From positions 2,120,001 through 2,184,000 of the forward strand of contig NZ_CP141048.1 of NCBI RefSeq assembly GCF_034627025.1: a stretch of DNA of 64,000 nt, given 5' to 3'. The DNA is from Microvirga lotononidis. Lineage in GTDB: Bacteria; Pseudomonadota; Alphaproteobacteria; Rhizobiales; Beijerinckiaceae. Positions 44,691 to 55,299 of this stretch are shown here, one piece after another; position 1 is the stretch's first letter, and each line of letters begins with the position of its first letter. Under the pieces are notes generated by a model. That model did no database searches. It saw only the letters and a list, made by a program, of their open reading frames with translations, and was not told the origin of the DNA. A program made the position numbers and the translations under genes.

Positions 44691-45775
44691 GCCGCCTGGT
44701 CCTGGGCGGCGAGCTGGGCGGCCTGGTGCTCGGTGATGAGCGCGTCGATCAGCTCGTCCAGGGCGTTGCCGCTGATCACCTCTTCCAGCTTGTAGAGGGT
44801 CAGGTTGATCCGGTGGTCGGTCACGCGGCCCTGCGGGAAGTTGTAGGTGCGGATGCGCTCGGAGCGGTCGCCGGAACCGACCTGGGCCTTGCGGTCGGCC
44901 GCACGCGCCGCGTCCTTGGCGGTGCGCTCGGCGTCGTAGAGGCGGGCGCGCAGCAGCGCCATGGCGCGGGCGCGGTTCTTGTGCTGGGAGCGCTCGTCCT
45001 GGACGAACACCACCGTGCCGGTCGGGATGTGGGTGATGCGGATCGCCGATTCGGTCTTGTTCACGTGCTGGCCGCCGGCGCCTTGCGCCCGCATGGTATC
45101 GATCTTCAGGTCCGCGTCGTTGAGCACCACGTCCACGTCCTCGGCCTCCGGCAGCACGGCCACGGTCGCCGCGGAGGTGTGGATCCGGCCTTGGGTTTCC
45201 GTGTCCGGCACGCGCTGGACCCGGTGGACGCCGCTCTCGAACTTGAGCCTTGCGAAGACCCCGCGCCCCTTGATCTCGGCCACCACTTCCTTGTAGCCGC
45301 CGGCCGTGCCCTCGCTCTCGGACACGATCTCGACCTTCCAGCCCTTCAGGTCGGCGTAGCGGGTGTACATGCGCAGCAGGTCGCCGGCGAAGAGGGCGGC
45401 CTCGTCGCCGCCGGTGCCGGCGCGGATTTCCAGGATGGCGCTCTTCTCGTCCGCCTCGTCCTTGGGGAGCAGCATGATGCGCAGGTCCTGCGCGGCTCTC
45501 TCCAGATCCTCGCGGGCCTGAGGCAGCTCGTCCTCGGCGAGCGAGCGCATCTCGGCGTCGGTCGAAGCGTCGTCGATGAGGGCCTGGAGGCCGTTCAGGT
45601 TGTCCTCCATGGCCCGGTAGGCGCGGATGGCGGACACGACGCCGTCGAGCTCGGCGAGCTCGCGGGAGAGGGCGACGAAGGTTTCGGGATCTGGGCCTGC
45701 ATTGAGCGTCGCCGTGATGATGTCATGGCGGGCAAGAATGGCGTTCAGGCGGTCGGAGGGAGGCGCAATCGACAT
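44687..45775 (-). CDS. prfA: peptide chain release factor 1
   Basis: 362 residues. The N-terminal helical domain, then the anticodon-like region, the GGQ catalytic loop in [16 protein letters not shown] (near 231) and [18 protein letters not shown] are all typical of RF1. RF1 terminates at UAA/UAG. The start and the ptsP stop share one base (TGATG), and the stop overlaps fosX by 4 bp, so it lies in the middle of a tightly coupled operon. The GGQ glutamine is the substrate of PrmC, encoded two genes downstream. Confidence 0.97.
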   Translation of the reverse strand: MSIAPPSDRLNAILARHDIITATLNAGPDPETFVALSRELAELDGVVSAIRAYRAMEDNLNGLQALIDDASTDAEMRSLAEDELPQAREDLERAAQDLRIMLLPKDEADEKSAILEIRAGTGGDEAALFAGDLLRMYTRYADLKGWKVEIVSESEGTAGGYKEVVAEIKGRGVFARLKFESGVHRVQRVPDTETQGRIHTSAATVAVLPEAEDVDVVLNDADLKIDTMRAQGAGGQHVNKTESAIRITHIPTGTVVFVQDERSQHKNRARAMALLRARLYDAERTAKDAARAADRKAQVGSGDRSERIRTYNFPQGRVTDHRINLTLYKLEEVISGNALDELIDALITEHQAAQLAAQDQAA

Positions 45776-48042
45776 CAGACCGGGATACCACGGGTTTCCG
45801 CAAAATGGGCGAGCTTGGGACGCAGCGTTTCGCCGCCCCCGGCGTTCTTCAGCTCCTCACGGATCAGGGTGCTGAGTTCCGCGACGTTCATTTCCAGCAG
45901 CATGGCCTTGACCGGACCGATGGAGGCCGGGGACATGGAGAGCGAGCGGAAGCCGAGGCCGATCAGCGCCATCGCCTCGAGGGGCCGTCCGCCGATCTCG
46001 CCGCAGACGGTGGCGACGCAGCCGGCCGCCTGGGCCTGCTCGGCCACCATGTTGAGGGCGCGCAGCATGGGCGCGCTCAAGGGGTCGAAGCGGTCCGCCA
46101 CGCGCCGGTTCTCCCGGTCGATGGCGAAGAAGAACTGCATCAGGTCGTTGGTGCCGAGCGAAATGAAATCGGCGCTCTGGCAGATTTCCTCGAGCTGGAA
46201 CAGGAGGGAGGGCACCTCCAGCATGAGGCCGAGCTTCAGGTCCGAGGGCAGCGGATGGCCGTGATTGGCGAGATGCGCCTTCTCGCGCTCGACGATCTGC
46301 TTGGCGCGCTCGAACTCGTCGCAGGTCGCCACCATGGGGAACATGATCTTGAGCGGGCGCCCGGCCGCGGCCTTGAGGAGGGCACGCACCTGGGCGCGCA
46401 GAAGGCCCGGACGGTCGAGGCCGATGCGGATCGCCCGCCAGCCGAGCGCCGGGTTCTCCTCCTCGACGGATTGCATGTAGGGCAGGACCTTGTCGCCGCC
46501 GATGTCGAGGGTGCGGAAGGTGACGGGGCGGCCGCCCGCCTCGGCGAAGACGGTGCTGTAGAGCGCCTGCTGCTCGGACGCCGAGGGCATCCGCTCGGCG
46601 ATCATGAACTGCAGCTCGGTGCGGAACAGGCCGACGCCCGCCGCCCCGGTCTCGTCCAGATGCGGCAGGTCGACCACGAGGCCGGCATTGATCTGCAGGG
46701 TGACCTCGACCCCGTCCTTGGTGACGGAGGGCACGTCACGCAGCTTGAGGTATTGCTCCTGCCGGCGGGCGCGCAGGCGCGCCTTCTCGGCATAGGCGGC
46801 CTCCACGTCGGGATTGGGCCTGATCTGCACGTCGCCGGCCGCGCCGTCGACGATGATGGCGTCGCCCTGCTCCGTCAGGGAGGTGGCGTTCGACACCTCG
46901 CCCACGGCGGGAATGCCGAGGGCGCGGGCCACGATGGCGATGTGGCTCGTGGGCCCGCCCTCTTCGAGCACGAGGCCTCGCAGGCGCGAGCGGTCGTAGT
47001 CGAGGAGCGCCGCCGGGCCCATGGACCGGGCCACCAGGATGGCGTTCTCGGGCAGGTGCTTGCGCTCGACCACCAGGTCGCGTCCGACGAGGCGGTGCAG
47101 CAGGCGGTTGGCGAGGTCGTCGAGATCGTGCAGGCGCTCGCGCAGATAGGGGTCGGTCTGGCGCAGCATTCGGGCCCGGTTGTCGGACTGCACCCGCTCG
47201 ACGGCGGCTTCCGCCGTCAGGCCGGAGGTCACGGCCTCGCGCATGCGCCGGAGCCAGCCCTGATCGTGGGCGAACATGCGGAAGGTCTCCAGGACCTCCC
47301 GGTGCTCCCCGTGATGGGCCACGTCGCCGCGCTCGATCAGCTCGTCGATGGACAGGCGCACCTCGGCGATGGCCGAATCGAGCCGCTGGAGCTCCGCCTC
47401 GATGTTCTCGGCGATGAGGTTCTTGACGACCACGCGGGGCTCGTGGAGCACCACATGGCCGAGGCCCACGCCGTCGGCGAGCGCGACGCCCTTCTGGTAG
47501 ACGGGGCGGCGGAGCGCGATGCCCGTGTCCACGGGCGCCAGGGCCTGCAGCTCGCCGGTGGCGAGCATCTCGGCCACCACCATGGCGGTGGTCTGGAGCG
47601 CCTCGACCTCTTCCTCGGTATAGACCCGGTAGGTGCGGTTCTGGACGACCAGGACGCCCAGGGTATTGCCGGCGCGCAGCAGCGGCACGCCCAGGAAGGC
47701 GTGGTAGATCTCTTCGCCCGTCTCGGGCTTGTAGGAGAAGGACGGGTGGCTTTGCGCGTCCGAGAGCGCCAGGGGCTCGGCCGTGGAGGCGATGAGACCC
47801 ACCAGGCCCTCGCCCGAGCGCATGATCGTGAGGTGGACGGCCTCCCGGTTGAGGCCCTCGGTGGCGAACAGTTCGAGCACGCCGTCGCCGCGCATCACGT
47901 AGACGGAGCACACCTCCGCCACCATGTTGGCGGCGATCTGGGTGACGATCTTGTCAAGGCGGTCCTGCGCCCCGACCGGCTCCGCCATGATCTCGCGGAG
48001 GCGGCGCAGCAGAAGGCGCGGACCGCCGGGAGCACTTGGCAT
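45775..48042 (-). CDS. ptsP: PTS-Ntr enzyme I (phosphoenolpyruvate-protein phosphotransferase)
   Basis: 755 residues. An N-terminal GAF domain (about 15-165; [20 protein letters not shown]) is followed by a PEP-utilising N-domain, the phosphohistidine segment [19 protein letters not shown] (near 360) and the C-terminal TIM barrel with [15 protein letters not shown] and [12 protein letters not shown]. It starts the nitrogen PTS relay (EI-Ntr to NPr to EIIA-Ntr), which regulates potassium, carbon storage and nitrogen responses rather than sugar uptake. Its stop shares a base with the prfA start. lysC lies 88 bp upstream. Confidence 0.96.
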   Translation of the reverse strand: MPSAPGGPRLLLRRLREIMAEPVGAQDRLDKIVTQIAANMVAEVCSVYVMRGDGVLELFATEGLNREAVHLTIMRSGEGLVGLIASTAEPLALSDAQSHPSFSYKPETGEEIYHAFLGVPLLRAGNTLGVLVVQNRTYRVYTEEEVEALQTTAMVVAEMLATGELQALAPVDTGIALRRPVYQKGVALADGVGLGHVVLHEPRVVVKNLIAENIEAELQRLDSAIAEVRLSIDELIERGDVAHHGEHREVLETFRMFAHDQGWLRRMREAVTSGLTAEAAVERVQSDNRARMLRQTDPYLRERLHDLDDLANRLLHRLVGRDLVVERKHLPENAILVARSMGPAALLDYDRSRLRGLVLEEGGPTSHIAIVARALGIPAVGEVSNATSLTEQGDAIIVDGAAGDVQIRPNPDVEAAYAEKARLRARRQEQYLKLRDVPSVTKDGVEVTLQINAGLVVDLPHLDETGAAGVGLFRTELQFMIAERMPSASEQQALYSTVFAEAGGRPVTFRTLDIGGDKVLPYMQSVEEENPALGWRAIRIGLDRPGLLRAQVRALLKAAAGRPLKIMFPMVATCDEFERAKQIVEREKAHLANHGHPLPSDLKLGLMLEVPSLLFQLEEICQSADFISLGTNDLMQFFFAIDRENRRVADRFDPLSAPMLRALNMVAEQAQAAGCVATVCGEIGGRPLEAMALIGLGFRSLSMSPASIGPVKAMLLEMNVAELSTLIREELKNAGGGETLRPKLAHFAETRGIPV

Positions 48043-48130
48043 GAGCTACAGTTCCCGTCCTTCGTGAGCCGGCGAAGCGAACCGGCGGCTACATACTATA
48101 AATGTCGCAGCCCGACGGTTCCTTCGTCAA

Positions 48131-49369
48131 TCAGGCTTGATCAAGGCCGTATAGCGAGTGGAGCGTGCGCACCGCAAGCTCCGTATAGGCCGATTCGATC
48201 AGGACTGAGAATTTGATCTCGGACGTGGTGATCGCCCGGATGTTGATGCCCTTGTCGGCCAAGGCCTTGAAGGCCCGCGCGGCGACGCCCGCATGGCTGC
48301 GCATGCCGACCCCGATGGCCGAGACCTTGACCACGTCGGTCGCTCCCTGGAGCTCCTTGAAGGCGATTTCGTCCCGGTGGGAGTTGAGGATCGCGCAGGC
48401 CCGCTCGTAATCGGCGGTGGGCACCGTGAAGGTCAGGTCCGTGGTGGCGGCGTTGTCGGACACGACCTGGATGATCATGTCCACGTTGATGTTGGCGTCG
48501 GCCAGGGGCACGAAGATCGAAGCGGCGATGCCCGGCTTGTCCGCAATGTCCCGCAGCGTGATCTGGGCTTCGTCGCGCGAATAGGCGATGCCCGTGACAA
48601 CCTGCTGTTCCATGATGTCTTCCTCGTCGCAGATGAGGGTGCCGAGCTTGGGATCGGCGGGATCGTCGAAGCTGGAGCGCACATAAGTGGGCACGCGGTG
48701 CATCATGGCGAGCTCCACCGAGCGCACCTGGAGCACCTTGGCCCCCAGCGAGGCCATTTCCAGCATTTCCTCGTAGGATACCTTGTCCAGGCGCCGGGCC
48801 TTGGGCACGATGCGCGGATCGGTGGTGTAGACGCCGTCCACGTCCGTGTAGATGTCGCAGCGCTCGGCCTGGATGGCGGCCGCCAGCGCCACGGCGCTGG
48901 TGTCCGATCCGCCGCGGCCCAGGGTGGTCACGCGGCCCGTGGGCTGATGCACGCCCTGGAAGCCGGACACGACGGCCACTTCCTTCGCATCCGCGAAGCC
49001 CTTGATGATCCCGGTGCCGTCGATGGCGGCGATTCGCGCCGAGCCATGGGCGTCGGAGGTCATGATCGGGATCTGCCAGCCCTGCCACGAGCGGGCCTTC
49101 AGACCCATCTCCTGCAGGGCGATGGCGAGCAGACCCGAGGTCACCTGCTCGCCCGAGGCGACGACCACGTCGTATTCCTTCGAATCGTAGAAGGCGTGGG
49201 CCTCTTTCACCCAGCCGACGAGCTCGTTGGTCTTGCCCGCCATCGCGGACACGACGACGGCGACGTCATAGCCGGCCTCGACCTCGCGTTTGACATGCCG
49301 CGCCACATTGCGGATGCGCTCTACGGTGGCGACGGATGTTCCGCCGAACTTCATGACAAGACGGGGCAT
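48131..49369 (-). CDS. lysC: aspartate kinase
   Basis: 412 residues, a monofunctional class. The kinase domain begins MPRLVMKFGGTSVATVERI, with TTLGRGGSDTSAVALAAAI and IYTDVDGVYTTDPRIVPKA. Two C-terminal ACT domains (from about 265; AQITLRDIADKPGIAASIF and VKVSAIGVGMRSHAGVAARA) bind the feedback effectors lysine and/or threonine. It commits aspartate to the Lys/Thr/Met pathway. It is the first gene of the minus-strand operon. Upstream lie about 110 bp and then a family A repeat before divergent ubiG. Confidence 0.97.
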   Translation of the reverse strand: MPRLVMKFGGTSVATVERIRNVARHVKREVEAGYDVAVVVSAMAGKTNELVGWVKEAHAFYDSKEYDVVVASGEQVTSGLLAIALQEMGLKARSWQGWQIPIMTSDAHGSARIAAIDGTGIIKGFADAKEVAVVSGFQGVHQPTGRVTTLGRGGSDTSAVALAAAIQAERCDIYTDVDGVYTTDPRIVPKARRLDKVSYEEMLEMASLGAKVLQVRSVELAMMHRVPTYVRSSFDDPADPKLGTLICDEEDIMEQQVVTGIAYSRDEAQITLRDIADKPGIAASIFVPLADANINVDMIIQVVSDNAATTDLTFTVPTADYERACAILNSHRDEIAFKELQGATDVVKVSAIGVGMRSHAGVAARAFKALADKGINIRAITTSEIKFSVLIESAYTELAVRTLHSLYGLDQA

Positions 49370-49480
49370 GGACGAAGAAGGCCGTGGTGAGATTGGAGAG
49401 ATTCAGCCCCTTCGCGCCGCGAAAAGGCGCGTATACATGACGGTAGGGACTCTCGCTGTCAACGCGCAGTTTTGCCCTCA

Positions 49481-49570
49481 GGTCGTCCCCGGTCTTGTGC
49501 CGGTGTTCCCGATGTGAGAAGCGCAAGGCTCTTCGAAGCGGGATGGCCGGGACACGCCCGGCCATGACGT
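49481..49570. repeat. palindromic intergenic repeat, family A copy 3
   Basis: GGTCGTCCCCGGTCTTGTGC, then CGGTGTTCCCGA on the left; GCGGGATGGCCGGGACACG, then CCCGGCCATGACGT on the right. The arms have diverged more than in copy 1. It lies in the lysC/ubiG divergent gap. Confidence 0.75.
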
Positions 49571-49638
49571 GAAGGTCTCACCCGGTCGAGCCACCCTTAA
49601 TCCTCCCTGCATGGGAGAGAATCTCCGCGGAGGATCTC

Positions 49639-50367
49639 ATGACCACCATCGACCCGGCCGAGGTCGCCCGCTTCGAGAAGATCGCCGAGACCTGGTGGGA
49701 CCCGAAGGGGCCCATGAAGGTCCTGCACAAGTTCAACCCGGTGCGGCTGGCCTATATCCGGGACGAGGCCTGCCGCCGGTTCGGGCGCGATCCGCGCTCG
49801 GCCCGCTCCCTGGACGGGATCACGATCCTGGACGTGGGCTGCGGCGGCGGCGTGCTGTCGGAGCCGCTGGCGCGGCTCGGCGCCAGGGTGACCGGGCTCG
49901 ATCCGGCGCCTACCAATATCTCGGTGGCACGGCTCCATGCGGAGCGGGCCGGCCTCCCGGTCGATTACCGCAACGAGACCGTCGAGGAGGTGGTCGCCCG
50001 CGGCGAGACCTTCGACATGGTGCTGGCCATGGAGGTGGTGGAGCATGTGGCGGACCGGCAGGCTTTCGTGAACGCCTGCGCGCAAGGGGTGAAGCCCGGC
50101 GGGTGCCTCGTCATGGCGACCATCAACCGGACCCTGCGCTCCTTCGCGTCCGCCATCGTGGGCGCCGAGTACATCCTCGGCTGGCTGCCCAAGGGCACCC
50201 ACGAATGGGACAAGTTCGTCACCCCGGACGAGCTGACCGACGCCATCCGGGCGGCGGGCTTTGCCGTCAACGACCTCATGGGCGTGGCCTACAACCCGCT
50301 GCGGGACAGCTGGTCCCTGTCCCACGATACGGCCGTCAATTACATGCTGCTGGCCGCGAGGGCTTGA
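49639..50367 (+). CDS. ubiG: ubiquinone biosynthesis O-methyltransferase UbiG
   Basis: 242 residues. The typical N-terminus is [20 protein letters not shown] with [12 protein letters not shown], then the SAM loop [28 protein letters not shown] and [19 protein letters not shown]. It performs both O-methylations in ubiquinone synthesis at the inner membrane face. GGAGG precedes the ATG by 6 bp. Its last 32 bp overlap the 3' end of convergent nhaA. Confidence 0.96.
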   Translation: MTTIDPAEVARFEKIAETWWDPKGPMKVLHKFNPVRLAYIRDEACRRFGRDPRSARSLDGITILDVGCGGGVLSEPLARLGARVTGLDPAPTNISVARLHAERAGLPVDYRNETVEEVVARGETFDMVLAMEVVEHVADRQAFVNACAQGVKPGGCLVMATINRTLRSFASAIVGAEYILGWLPKGTHEWDKFVTPDELTDAIRAAGFAVNDLMGVAYNPLRDSWSLSHDTAVNYMLLAARA

Positions 50368-51556
50368 GGGGCTGTTCCCGGGGCGCGACGCTGAGCACGA
50401 GGTAGCCGGCGAGCGCCGACAGGGCGGATCCCATGAGCACGCCGACCTTGGTCGCGTTCATCAGGTTCTCCTGGCCCGGGAAGGCGAGGGCGCCGATGAA
50501 CAGGCTCATGGTGAAGCCGATGCCGCAAAGCAGGGCGACGCCGTAGCATTGAAGACGCGTCGCGCCTGCGGGCACATCGGCGAAGCCGAGATGGATGGCC
50601 GCGTGGGAAAAGGCATAGACGCCGACCTGCTTGCCGATGAACAGGCCCAGGGCAATGCCCAGCGGCAGGGGGTCCATGAGGTAGCCGAACGACAGGCCTG
50701 AGAGCGGCACGCCCGCATTGGCGAAGCCGAAGATCGGGATGATCGCATAAGCGACCGAGGGCTGGATGGCATGCTCCAGCCGATGCAGGGGCGAATCCTC
50801 GGCCCTGGTCTTCTTCGGTGCGGCATGAAGCGGGATCGTGAGGGCAAGCGCCACGCCCGCGAGGGTCGCGTGGATGCCGGATTGAAGCACGAAGAACCAC
50901 AGGATCGCCCCGACGGCCAGATAGGGCAGGAGCGCCGTCACGTTGAAGCGGTTGAAGGCGACGAGCACGAGAAGGCAGAGGGCGGCGGCACCGAGCATCG
51001 CGAGCGAGAGGTCGCTCGTGTAGAAGAGCGCGATGATGATGATCGCCCCGAGATCGTCCAGGATGGCGAGCGCCGTCAGGAAGATCGTGAGGGATTTCGG
51101 CACCCTCGGGCCGAGGATCGCCAGCACGCCGAGCGCAAAGGCGATGTCGGTGGCGGTCGGGATCGCCCAGCCGTGACGCAGCTGCGGCTCGTTCGACGTG
51201 ATGATGAGATAAATCAGGGCCGGCACCACCATGCCGCCGAGGGCCGCGATGCCGGGCAGGATCCGGCGCGGCCAGGTGGAGAGCTGCCCGTCCAGCATCT
51301 CGCGCTTGATCTCGAGGCCTACCAGCAGGAAGAACACGGCCATGAGGGCGTCGTTGATCCAGTGCAGGACGCTCAGGCCCAGGATGTAGGATTTCAGGAC
51401 ACCGAAATAGATGTCCGCCAGGGGCGAGTTGGCGACCGCCAGGGCGATCACCGTCACGCCCATGAGGATCATGCCGCCGGAGGCTTCGCTGTCGAAGAAC
51501 CGGCGCATCAACGAGATGCGTCGCGTGGGCCTCAAATCGCTTTTCGGCAGATCCAT
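50336..51556 (-). CDS. nhaA: Na+/H+ antiporter NhaA
   Basis: 406 residues with about 12 membrane helices. It has [36 protein letters not shown], and the ion-binding aspartate pair in [20 protein letters not shown], all hallmarks of NhaA. It exchanges two protons for one sodium and supports pH and salt homeostasis. The C-terminal end overlaps the 3' end of ubiG by 32 bp on the other strand. It looks monocistronic. Confidence 0.96.
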   Translation of the reverse strand: MDLPKSDLRPTRRISLMRRFFDSEASGGMILMGVTVIALAVANSPLADIYFGVLKSYILGLSVLHWINDALMAVFFLLVGLEIKREMLDGQLSTWPRRILPGIAALGGMVVPALIYLIITSNEPQLRHGWAIPTATDIAFALGVLAILGPRVPKSLTIFLTALAILDDLGAIIIIALFYTSDLSLAMLGAAALCLLVLVAFNRFNVTALLPYLAVGAILWFFVLQSGIHATLAGVALALTIPLHAAPKKTRAEDSPLHRLEHAIQPSVAYAIIPIFGFANAGVPLSGLSFGYLMDPLPLGIALGLFIGKQVGVYAFSHAAIHLGFADVPAGATRLQCYGVALLCGIGFTMSLFIGALAFPGQENLMNATKVGVLMGSALSALAGYLVLSVAPREQPLKPSRPAACN

Positions 51557-51655
51557 TCCTGTCTCCCGTTCGAACGCAACCCGTCATAGGCGGAAATGTT
51601 CGCGGGAAAAGTCGGAAACGGCATTCTCCCATCACAAAACCAGGAGCAACTCTGC

Positions 51656-52561
51656 TCAACTGAGCCGGGCGTTCTCGACGAGGTAGTCGAGGAAGGCGCG
51701 GACCCGGGCGGGCAGGTGGCCGCCGCCCACATAGACGGCATGGACGCTCTCCGTGTCGCCGGGATTGTAGGCCTCCAGCACGGGGACGAGCCGCCCGGCT
51801 GCGATGTCGGGCGCCACATGGAGCACCGAGAGGCGGCTGATGCCGAGGCCGGCGAGCACGAGAAGCCGCATGGACTCGCCGTCGCTCACCTGGGCATTGC
51901 CGGTCGGCACGACGGCGCTCACATGACCGTTCCCGTCCTGGAACGGCCAGCCGTTGCTCTGACGGGCGAAGCTGAAGCCGAGAAGGTTGTGGCGGGCGAG
52001 GTCCTCAGGGCTTTGCGGCATGCCGCGCCGGTCCAGGTAGGAGGGAGCCGCCACCAGCATCATCCGGCTCTCGCCGAGCTTGCGCGCCACGAGCTGGGAG
52101 GATTTCAGCGGCCCGACGCGGATCGCCACGTCGGCCCGGTCCTCGATCAGGTCGACCACCGTGTCCGTCAACGTGATCTCGACCGTGACCTCGGGATGCC
52201 GCTCGAGAAAATCCGGCAGCAGGGGGATCAGGCGGTGCGTGCCGAACGGGACGCTCGTATTGACCCGCAGGCGGCCGCGCGGCGCGGCTCCCGCCGCGGC
52301 GCTGCGCTCGGCCTCGTCGAGATCCGCCAGGATGCTCACCGCCCGATCGTAGTAGGCGGCGCCCTCCGGCGTCAGCTGGAGCTTGCGGGTCGAGCGGTTG
52401 ACGAGGCGGGCGCCCAGGCGCGCCTCCAGCCGGGCCATGAGCTTGCTTACGGCCGAAGGCGTCATCCGGAGAGCCCGGGCGGCGGCGGAAAACCCGCCGA
52501 GATCCACGGCCCGGACGAAGACCTCCATCTCGCCGGACCGGTTGATGTCCATTCGGGCCAT
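51656..52561 (-). CDS. LysR-family transcriptional regulator
   Basis: 301 residues. The winged helix (GEMEVFVRAVDLGGFSAAARALRMTPSAVSKLMARLEARLG) spans about residues 10-50. The effector domain has LRVNTSVPFGTHRLIPLLPDFLERHPEV and DRADVAIRVGPLKSSQLVARKLGESRMML. It is divergent from an MFS transporter gene 98 bp away and is the likely regulator of it. The shared gap contains AATTCATAAATT and a second TTCATAA, which could be half-sites. The effector is unknown. Confidence 0.92.
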   Translation of the reverse strand: MARMDINRSGEMEVFVRAVDLGGFSAAARALRMTPSAVSKLMARLEARLGARLVNRSTRKLQLTPEGAAYYDRAVSILADLDEAERSAAAGAAPRGRLRVNTSVPFGTHRLIPLLPDFLERHPEVTVEITLTDTVVDLIEDRADVAIRVGPLKSSQLVARKLGESRMMLVAAPSYLDRRGMPQSPEDLARHNLLGFSFARQSNGWPFQDGNGHVSAVVPTGNAQVSDGESMRLLVLAGLGISRLSVLHVAPDIAAGRLVPVLEAYNPGDTESVHAVYVGGGHLPARVRAFLDYLVENARLS

Positions 52562-52659
52562 TGTGACTTCAATTCATAAATTCTGTTCCCGATGGCAGGC
52601 TAGTTCATAAGCGACAGGGCGTCCATCTTGCGGCCGGTGTTCGTCAAAGGACCTCTCCC

Positions 52660-53850
52660 ATGCCTCTTGCCCTCTACGCCCTGACGGCCGGTGCCTTCGG
52701 CATCGGCGTCACGGAATTCGTCATCATGGGCCTGCTTCTCCAGGTGAGCGCCGATCTCGGCGTCTCGATCTCGGCCGCGGGCCTGCTCATTTCCGGCTAT
52801 GCCCTCGGCGTCGTGGTCGGGGCGCCGCTGCTCACCACCCTGACGGGACGCTGGTCGCGCAAGACCGTGCTTCTCGCCCTCATGATCGTCTTCACCCTCG
52901 GCAATCTCGCCTGCGCGGTCGCGCCGGACTACGCGACGCTCATGGCCGCCCGGGTCCTGACGGCCTTCGCGCACGGCACCTTCTTCGGCGTCGGCTCCGT
53001 CGTGGCGACGAGCCTCGTGCCCGCGGACAAGAGGGCCTCGGCCATCGCGGTCATGTTCACGGGCCTCACGGTCGCCAACATCCTCGGCGTCCCGTTCGGC
53101 ACCTGGCTCGGCCAGGCCTATGGCTGGCGCGCGACCTTCTGGGCCGTGACCTTCGTCGGCCTCGCGGCGCTGGCGGTCATCGCGCTTTTCGTCCCCAAGG
53201 GCCGCCACGAGAAGGCCGAGGGCGGCAGCCTTCGCGACGAGCTGAAGGTGCTCTCCCGCCGGCCCGTGCTGCTCGGGCTCCTCACCACGGTGCTCGGCTA
53301 TGCGGGCGTGTTCGCGGTCTTCACCTATATCGCGCCAATCCTGACCGAGATCACCGGCTTCTCGGAGGCCGCCGTCTCGCCGATCCTGCTCGTCTTCGGC
53401 GGCGGCTTGGTGCTGGGCAACCTCCTCGGCGGCCGGCTCGCCGACCGGCACCTCATGGCGACCCTGCTCGGGTCCCTCGGGGTCCTGGCCCTGGTCCTCG
53501 CCGCGATGACCTTAGGGATTCACGACAAGGCCACGGCCATCGTGTTCGTGGGCCTGCTCGGCGCCGCCGCCTTCGCGACCGTGCCGCCGCTGCAGATGTG
53601 GGTTCTGGAAAAGGCCGACGGTGCCGGCCAGAGCCTGGCCTCCAGCCTCAACATCGCAGCCTTCAACCTCGGCAACGCGCTCGGCGCCTGGCTCGGGGGC
53701 TTCGTGATCGATCACGGATTGGGCCTGGGCTCTGTCCCGTGGGTCGCCGCCCTGCTGCCGGCCTCGGGCCTCCTCCTGGCGCTCTGGAGCCGCAGGCTCG
53801 ATCGCGCCGGCAGTCCGATGAATTGGAAGCCGGTGAAGGCTCCTGTCTGA
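52660..53850 (+). CDS. MFS transporter, DHA1 (AraJ/YdhP-like)
   Basis: 396 residues and 12 predicted helices. ALTAGAFGIGVTEFVIMGLL at the N-terminus and SAAGLLISGYALGVVVGAPLL with GRWSRKTVLLALMI (the loop 2-3 motif) are typical of the AraJ/YdhP sugar- or drug-efflux group; FTGLTVANILGVPFGTWLGQ follows. It probably exports a small compound under control of the divergent LysR regulator. The substrate is unknown. Confidence 0.92.
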   Translation: MPLALYALTAGAFGIGVTEFVIMGLLLQVSADLGVSISAAGLLISGYALGVVVGAPLLTTLTGRWSRKTVLLALMIVFTLGNLACAVAPDYATLMAARVLTAFAHGTFFGVGSVVATSLVPADKRASAIAVMFTGLTVANILGVPFGTWLGQAYGWRATFWAVTFVGLAALAVIALFVPKGRHEKAEGGSLRDELKVLSRRPVLLGLLTTVLGYAGVFAVFTYIAPILTEITGFSEAAVSPILLVFGGGLVLGNLLGGRLADRHLMATLLGSLGVLALVLAAMTLGIHDKATAIVFVGLLGAAAFATVPPLQMWVLEKADGAGQSLASSLNIAAFNLGNALGAWLGGFVIDHGLGLGSVPWVAALLPASGLLLALWSRRLDRAGSPMNWKPVKAPV

Positions 53851-53859
53851 TCGTGCCTA

Positions 53860-54393
53860 TCAGTCGGATACCATGTCGGCACTGGCCTTCCGGCGTCTCG
53901 TCCGGGAGGCCAGAATCGTCTCGAGCGTGACCGGGCGATAATCGAACGCATCCACGCCCACGTCGTATTGCCGTGTCTGCGGCTTCAGCTTGGCGTGCGA
54001 ATGGCCGTGCAGGTCGATCCAGCCGCGGCCCATGTTCTTCCAGGTGCGGAAGGCATAGTGGCACATCACCAGGGCATGGCCTTCCAGCATGAGTTCCGCA
54101 TAGGCCTGAACGCTCGCCCAGCCTTGCGCCGCAAGGGTTGCCGAGCCGTCATTGTTGCCGGTGATCAGGTGCTTGCGGCCGTTGAGAATCCCAAGCAGTT
54201 CGTCGATCCGCTCCGGCTTCACGTGCAGGGCGAAATCGCCCAGGTGCCAGACCTCGTCCTCCGGCGAGACCACCTCGTTCCAGTTGGCGATGAGGGCGTC
54301 GTCGTGGGCGGCGATCGTCTTGAATGGACGCTTGTCGATCCGCAGGACCCGGGGGTCGCCGAAATGCGTGTCGCTGGTGAAGAAAACCGTCAA
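53860..54393 (-). CDS. calcineurin-like metallophosphoesterase
   Basis: 177 residues. The five metallophosphoesterase motifs are present: FFTSDTHFGDP (D-x-H), VWHLGDFAL (GD), ITGNNDG (GNND replacing GNHD), VMCHYAFRTW (H) and LHGHSHAK (GHxH). The GNND variant occurs in a known short subfamily. Substrate unknown. The start appears to be TTG with a poor ribosome site, and no better start exists upstream. It is convergent with the MFS gene. Confidence 0.88.
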   Translation of the reverse strand: MTVFFTSDTHFGDPRVLRIDKRPFKTIAAHDDALIANWNEVVSPEDEVWHLGDFALHVKPERIDELLGILNGRKHLITGNNDGSATLAAQGWASVQAYAELMLEGHALVMCHYAFRTWKNMGRGWIDLHGHSHAKLKPQTRQYDVGVDAFDYRPVTLETILASRTRRRKASADMVSD

Positions 54394-54465
54394 GAGAAGC
54401 CCGTCTCGATCATCGTCTCGGATGAGACATAAGCCCAGAACCCCGGGCTCGTTCCGGTCAGGCTC

Positions 54466-54921
54466 CTACTTGAACATGCCTTCCCGCAGGTTGATGCCGT
54501 ATTCCTTGTAGGCCTTGAGAGCGCAGAGCATCTGCATCCAGCCCTGGCAATTGCCATAGGACGCCTTCAGGCCGTCTTTCGTTTCGCGCCAGCCTTCCTC
54601 GGAAATCGAAACCAGGGTCCGCCCGTCGTCGAGCGGCTCGAAGGTCATCGTCACGGTGGTTCTGTAGCTGGCCATCGAGTCGCCCTCATTGGCCTCCCAT
54701 TGAAGGACGATCCGCCTTTCCGGCACCACCTCGACGACCCAGACCGGGAAGGCTCCCGGAAAGTCGTGGAAATCCCACGAGACGGTCGCGCCGGTTTCGA
54801 GGCGGCCCTTGGCCCCGCCGGTCGTGAAGTAGCGCGACAGCTCGTCCGGATTGGCGACCGCCTCGAACACCTCGGCCACCGGCTTCGCAATCCTTGCAGA
54901 CACCTTGAACGTCAGATCCAT
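54466..54921 (-). CDS. SRPBCC (AHSA1-like) family protein
   Basis: 151 residues. The START-like fold of the Aha1 C-terminal group is seen in VSARIAKPVAEVFEAVANPDEL, WDFHDFPGAFPVWVVEVVPERRIVLQWEAN and a long C-terminal helix starting GWMQMLCALKAYKEYGINLR. These proteins bind hydrophobic ligands and in this setting are typically regulated by an adjacent ArsR repressor. AGGAG lies 6 bp before the ATG. It is divergent from the ArsR gene with a shared palindrome in the 45-bp gap. Confidence 0.9.
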   Translation of the reverse strand: MDLTFKVSARIAKPVAEVFEAVANPDELSRYFTTGGAKGRLETGATVSWDFHDFPGAFPVWVVEVVPERRIVLQWEANEGDSMASYRTTVTMTFEPLDDGRTLVSISEEGWRETKDGLKASYGNCQGWMQMLCALKAYKEYGINLREGMFK

Positions 54922-54947
54922 GGCGCTCTCCTTGAAGGTTCGGCCAT

Positions 54948-54969
54948 CATGTTATAAAAACATAACATG
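54948..54969. promoter_or_regulatory. palindromic operator over the ArsR start codon
   Basis: CATGTTAT and ATAACATG are perfect 8-bp arms around AAAAAC. The right arm covers the ArsR ATG (54967) and the left lies 27 bp from the SRPBCC start, so one bound repressor could block both divergent genes. Confidence 0.65.
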
Positions 54970-55299
54970 TCAAGCGACGAGGACAACGACCGGATCTTCA
55001 AGGCCCTGTCGGCCGCGACCCGCCGCGACATTCTCGATGCGTTGAAGGACAAGCCCCAGACCACGGGCGAGTTGTGCGCCCGGTTCCCGGCGCTCGACCG
55101 CTGCACCGTGATGCAGCACCTGAAGGTCCTGGAGGGAGCGGATCTCGTGATCGTCAGGCGCGAGGGGCGGGAACGCTGGAACCATCTCAACCCGCTCCCG
55201 ATCAAGCAGATCTACGACCGCTGGATCGGCGCCTATGCGGGCCGTGCCGTGGAAATGCTCGACCGCCTGAAGTCGGATCTCGAAAGCAAAGGAAACTAG
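54967..55299 (+). CDS. ArsR-family HTH repressor
   Basis: 110 residues. The winged helix has RIFKALSAATRRDILDALKDKPQTTGELCARFPALDRCTVMQHLKVLEGADLVIVRREGRERW, typical of ArsR regulators that pair with AHSA1/SRPBCC proteins. No metal-binding CxC motif is present, so the signal is probably not a metal. The start codon is embedded in a palindrome, suggesting autorepression. The message may be leaderless or nearly so, because no ribosome site precedes the ATG. Confidence 0.93.
   Translation: MSSDEDNDRIFKALSAATRRDILDALKDKPQTTGELCARFPALDRCTVMQHLKVLEGADLVIVRREGRERWNHLNPLPIKQIYDRWIGAYAGRAVEMLDRLKSDLESKGN

Noticed and set aside
45805..48216. 803-codon plus-strand frame opposite ptsP
   Set aside because: Antisense shadow of a well-conserved gene; no domain or ribosome site.
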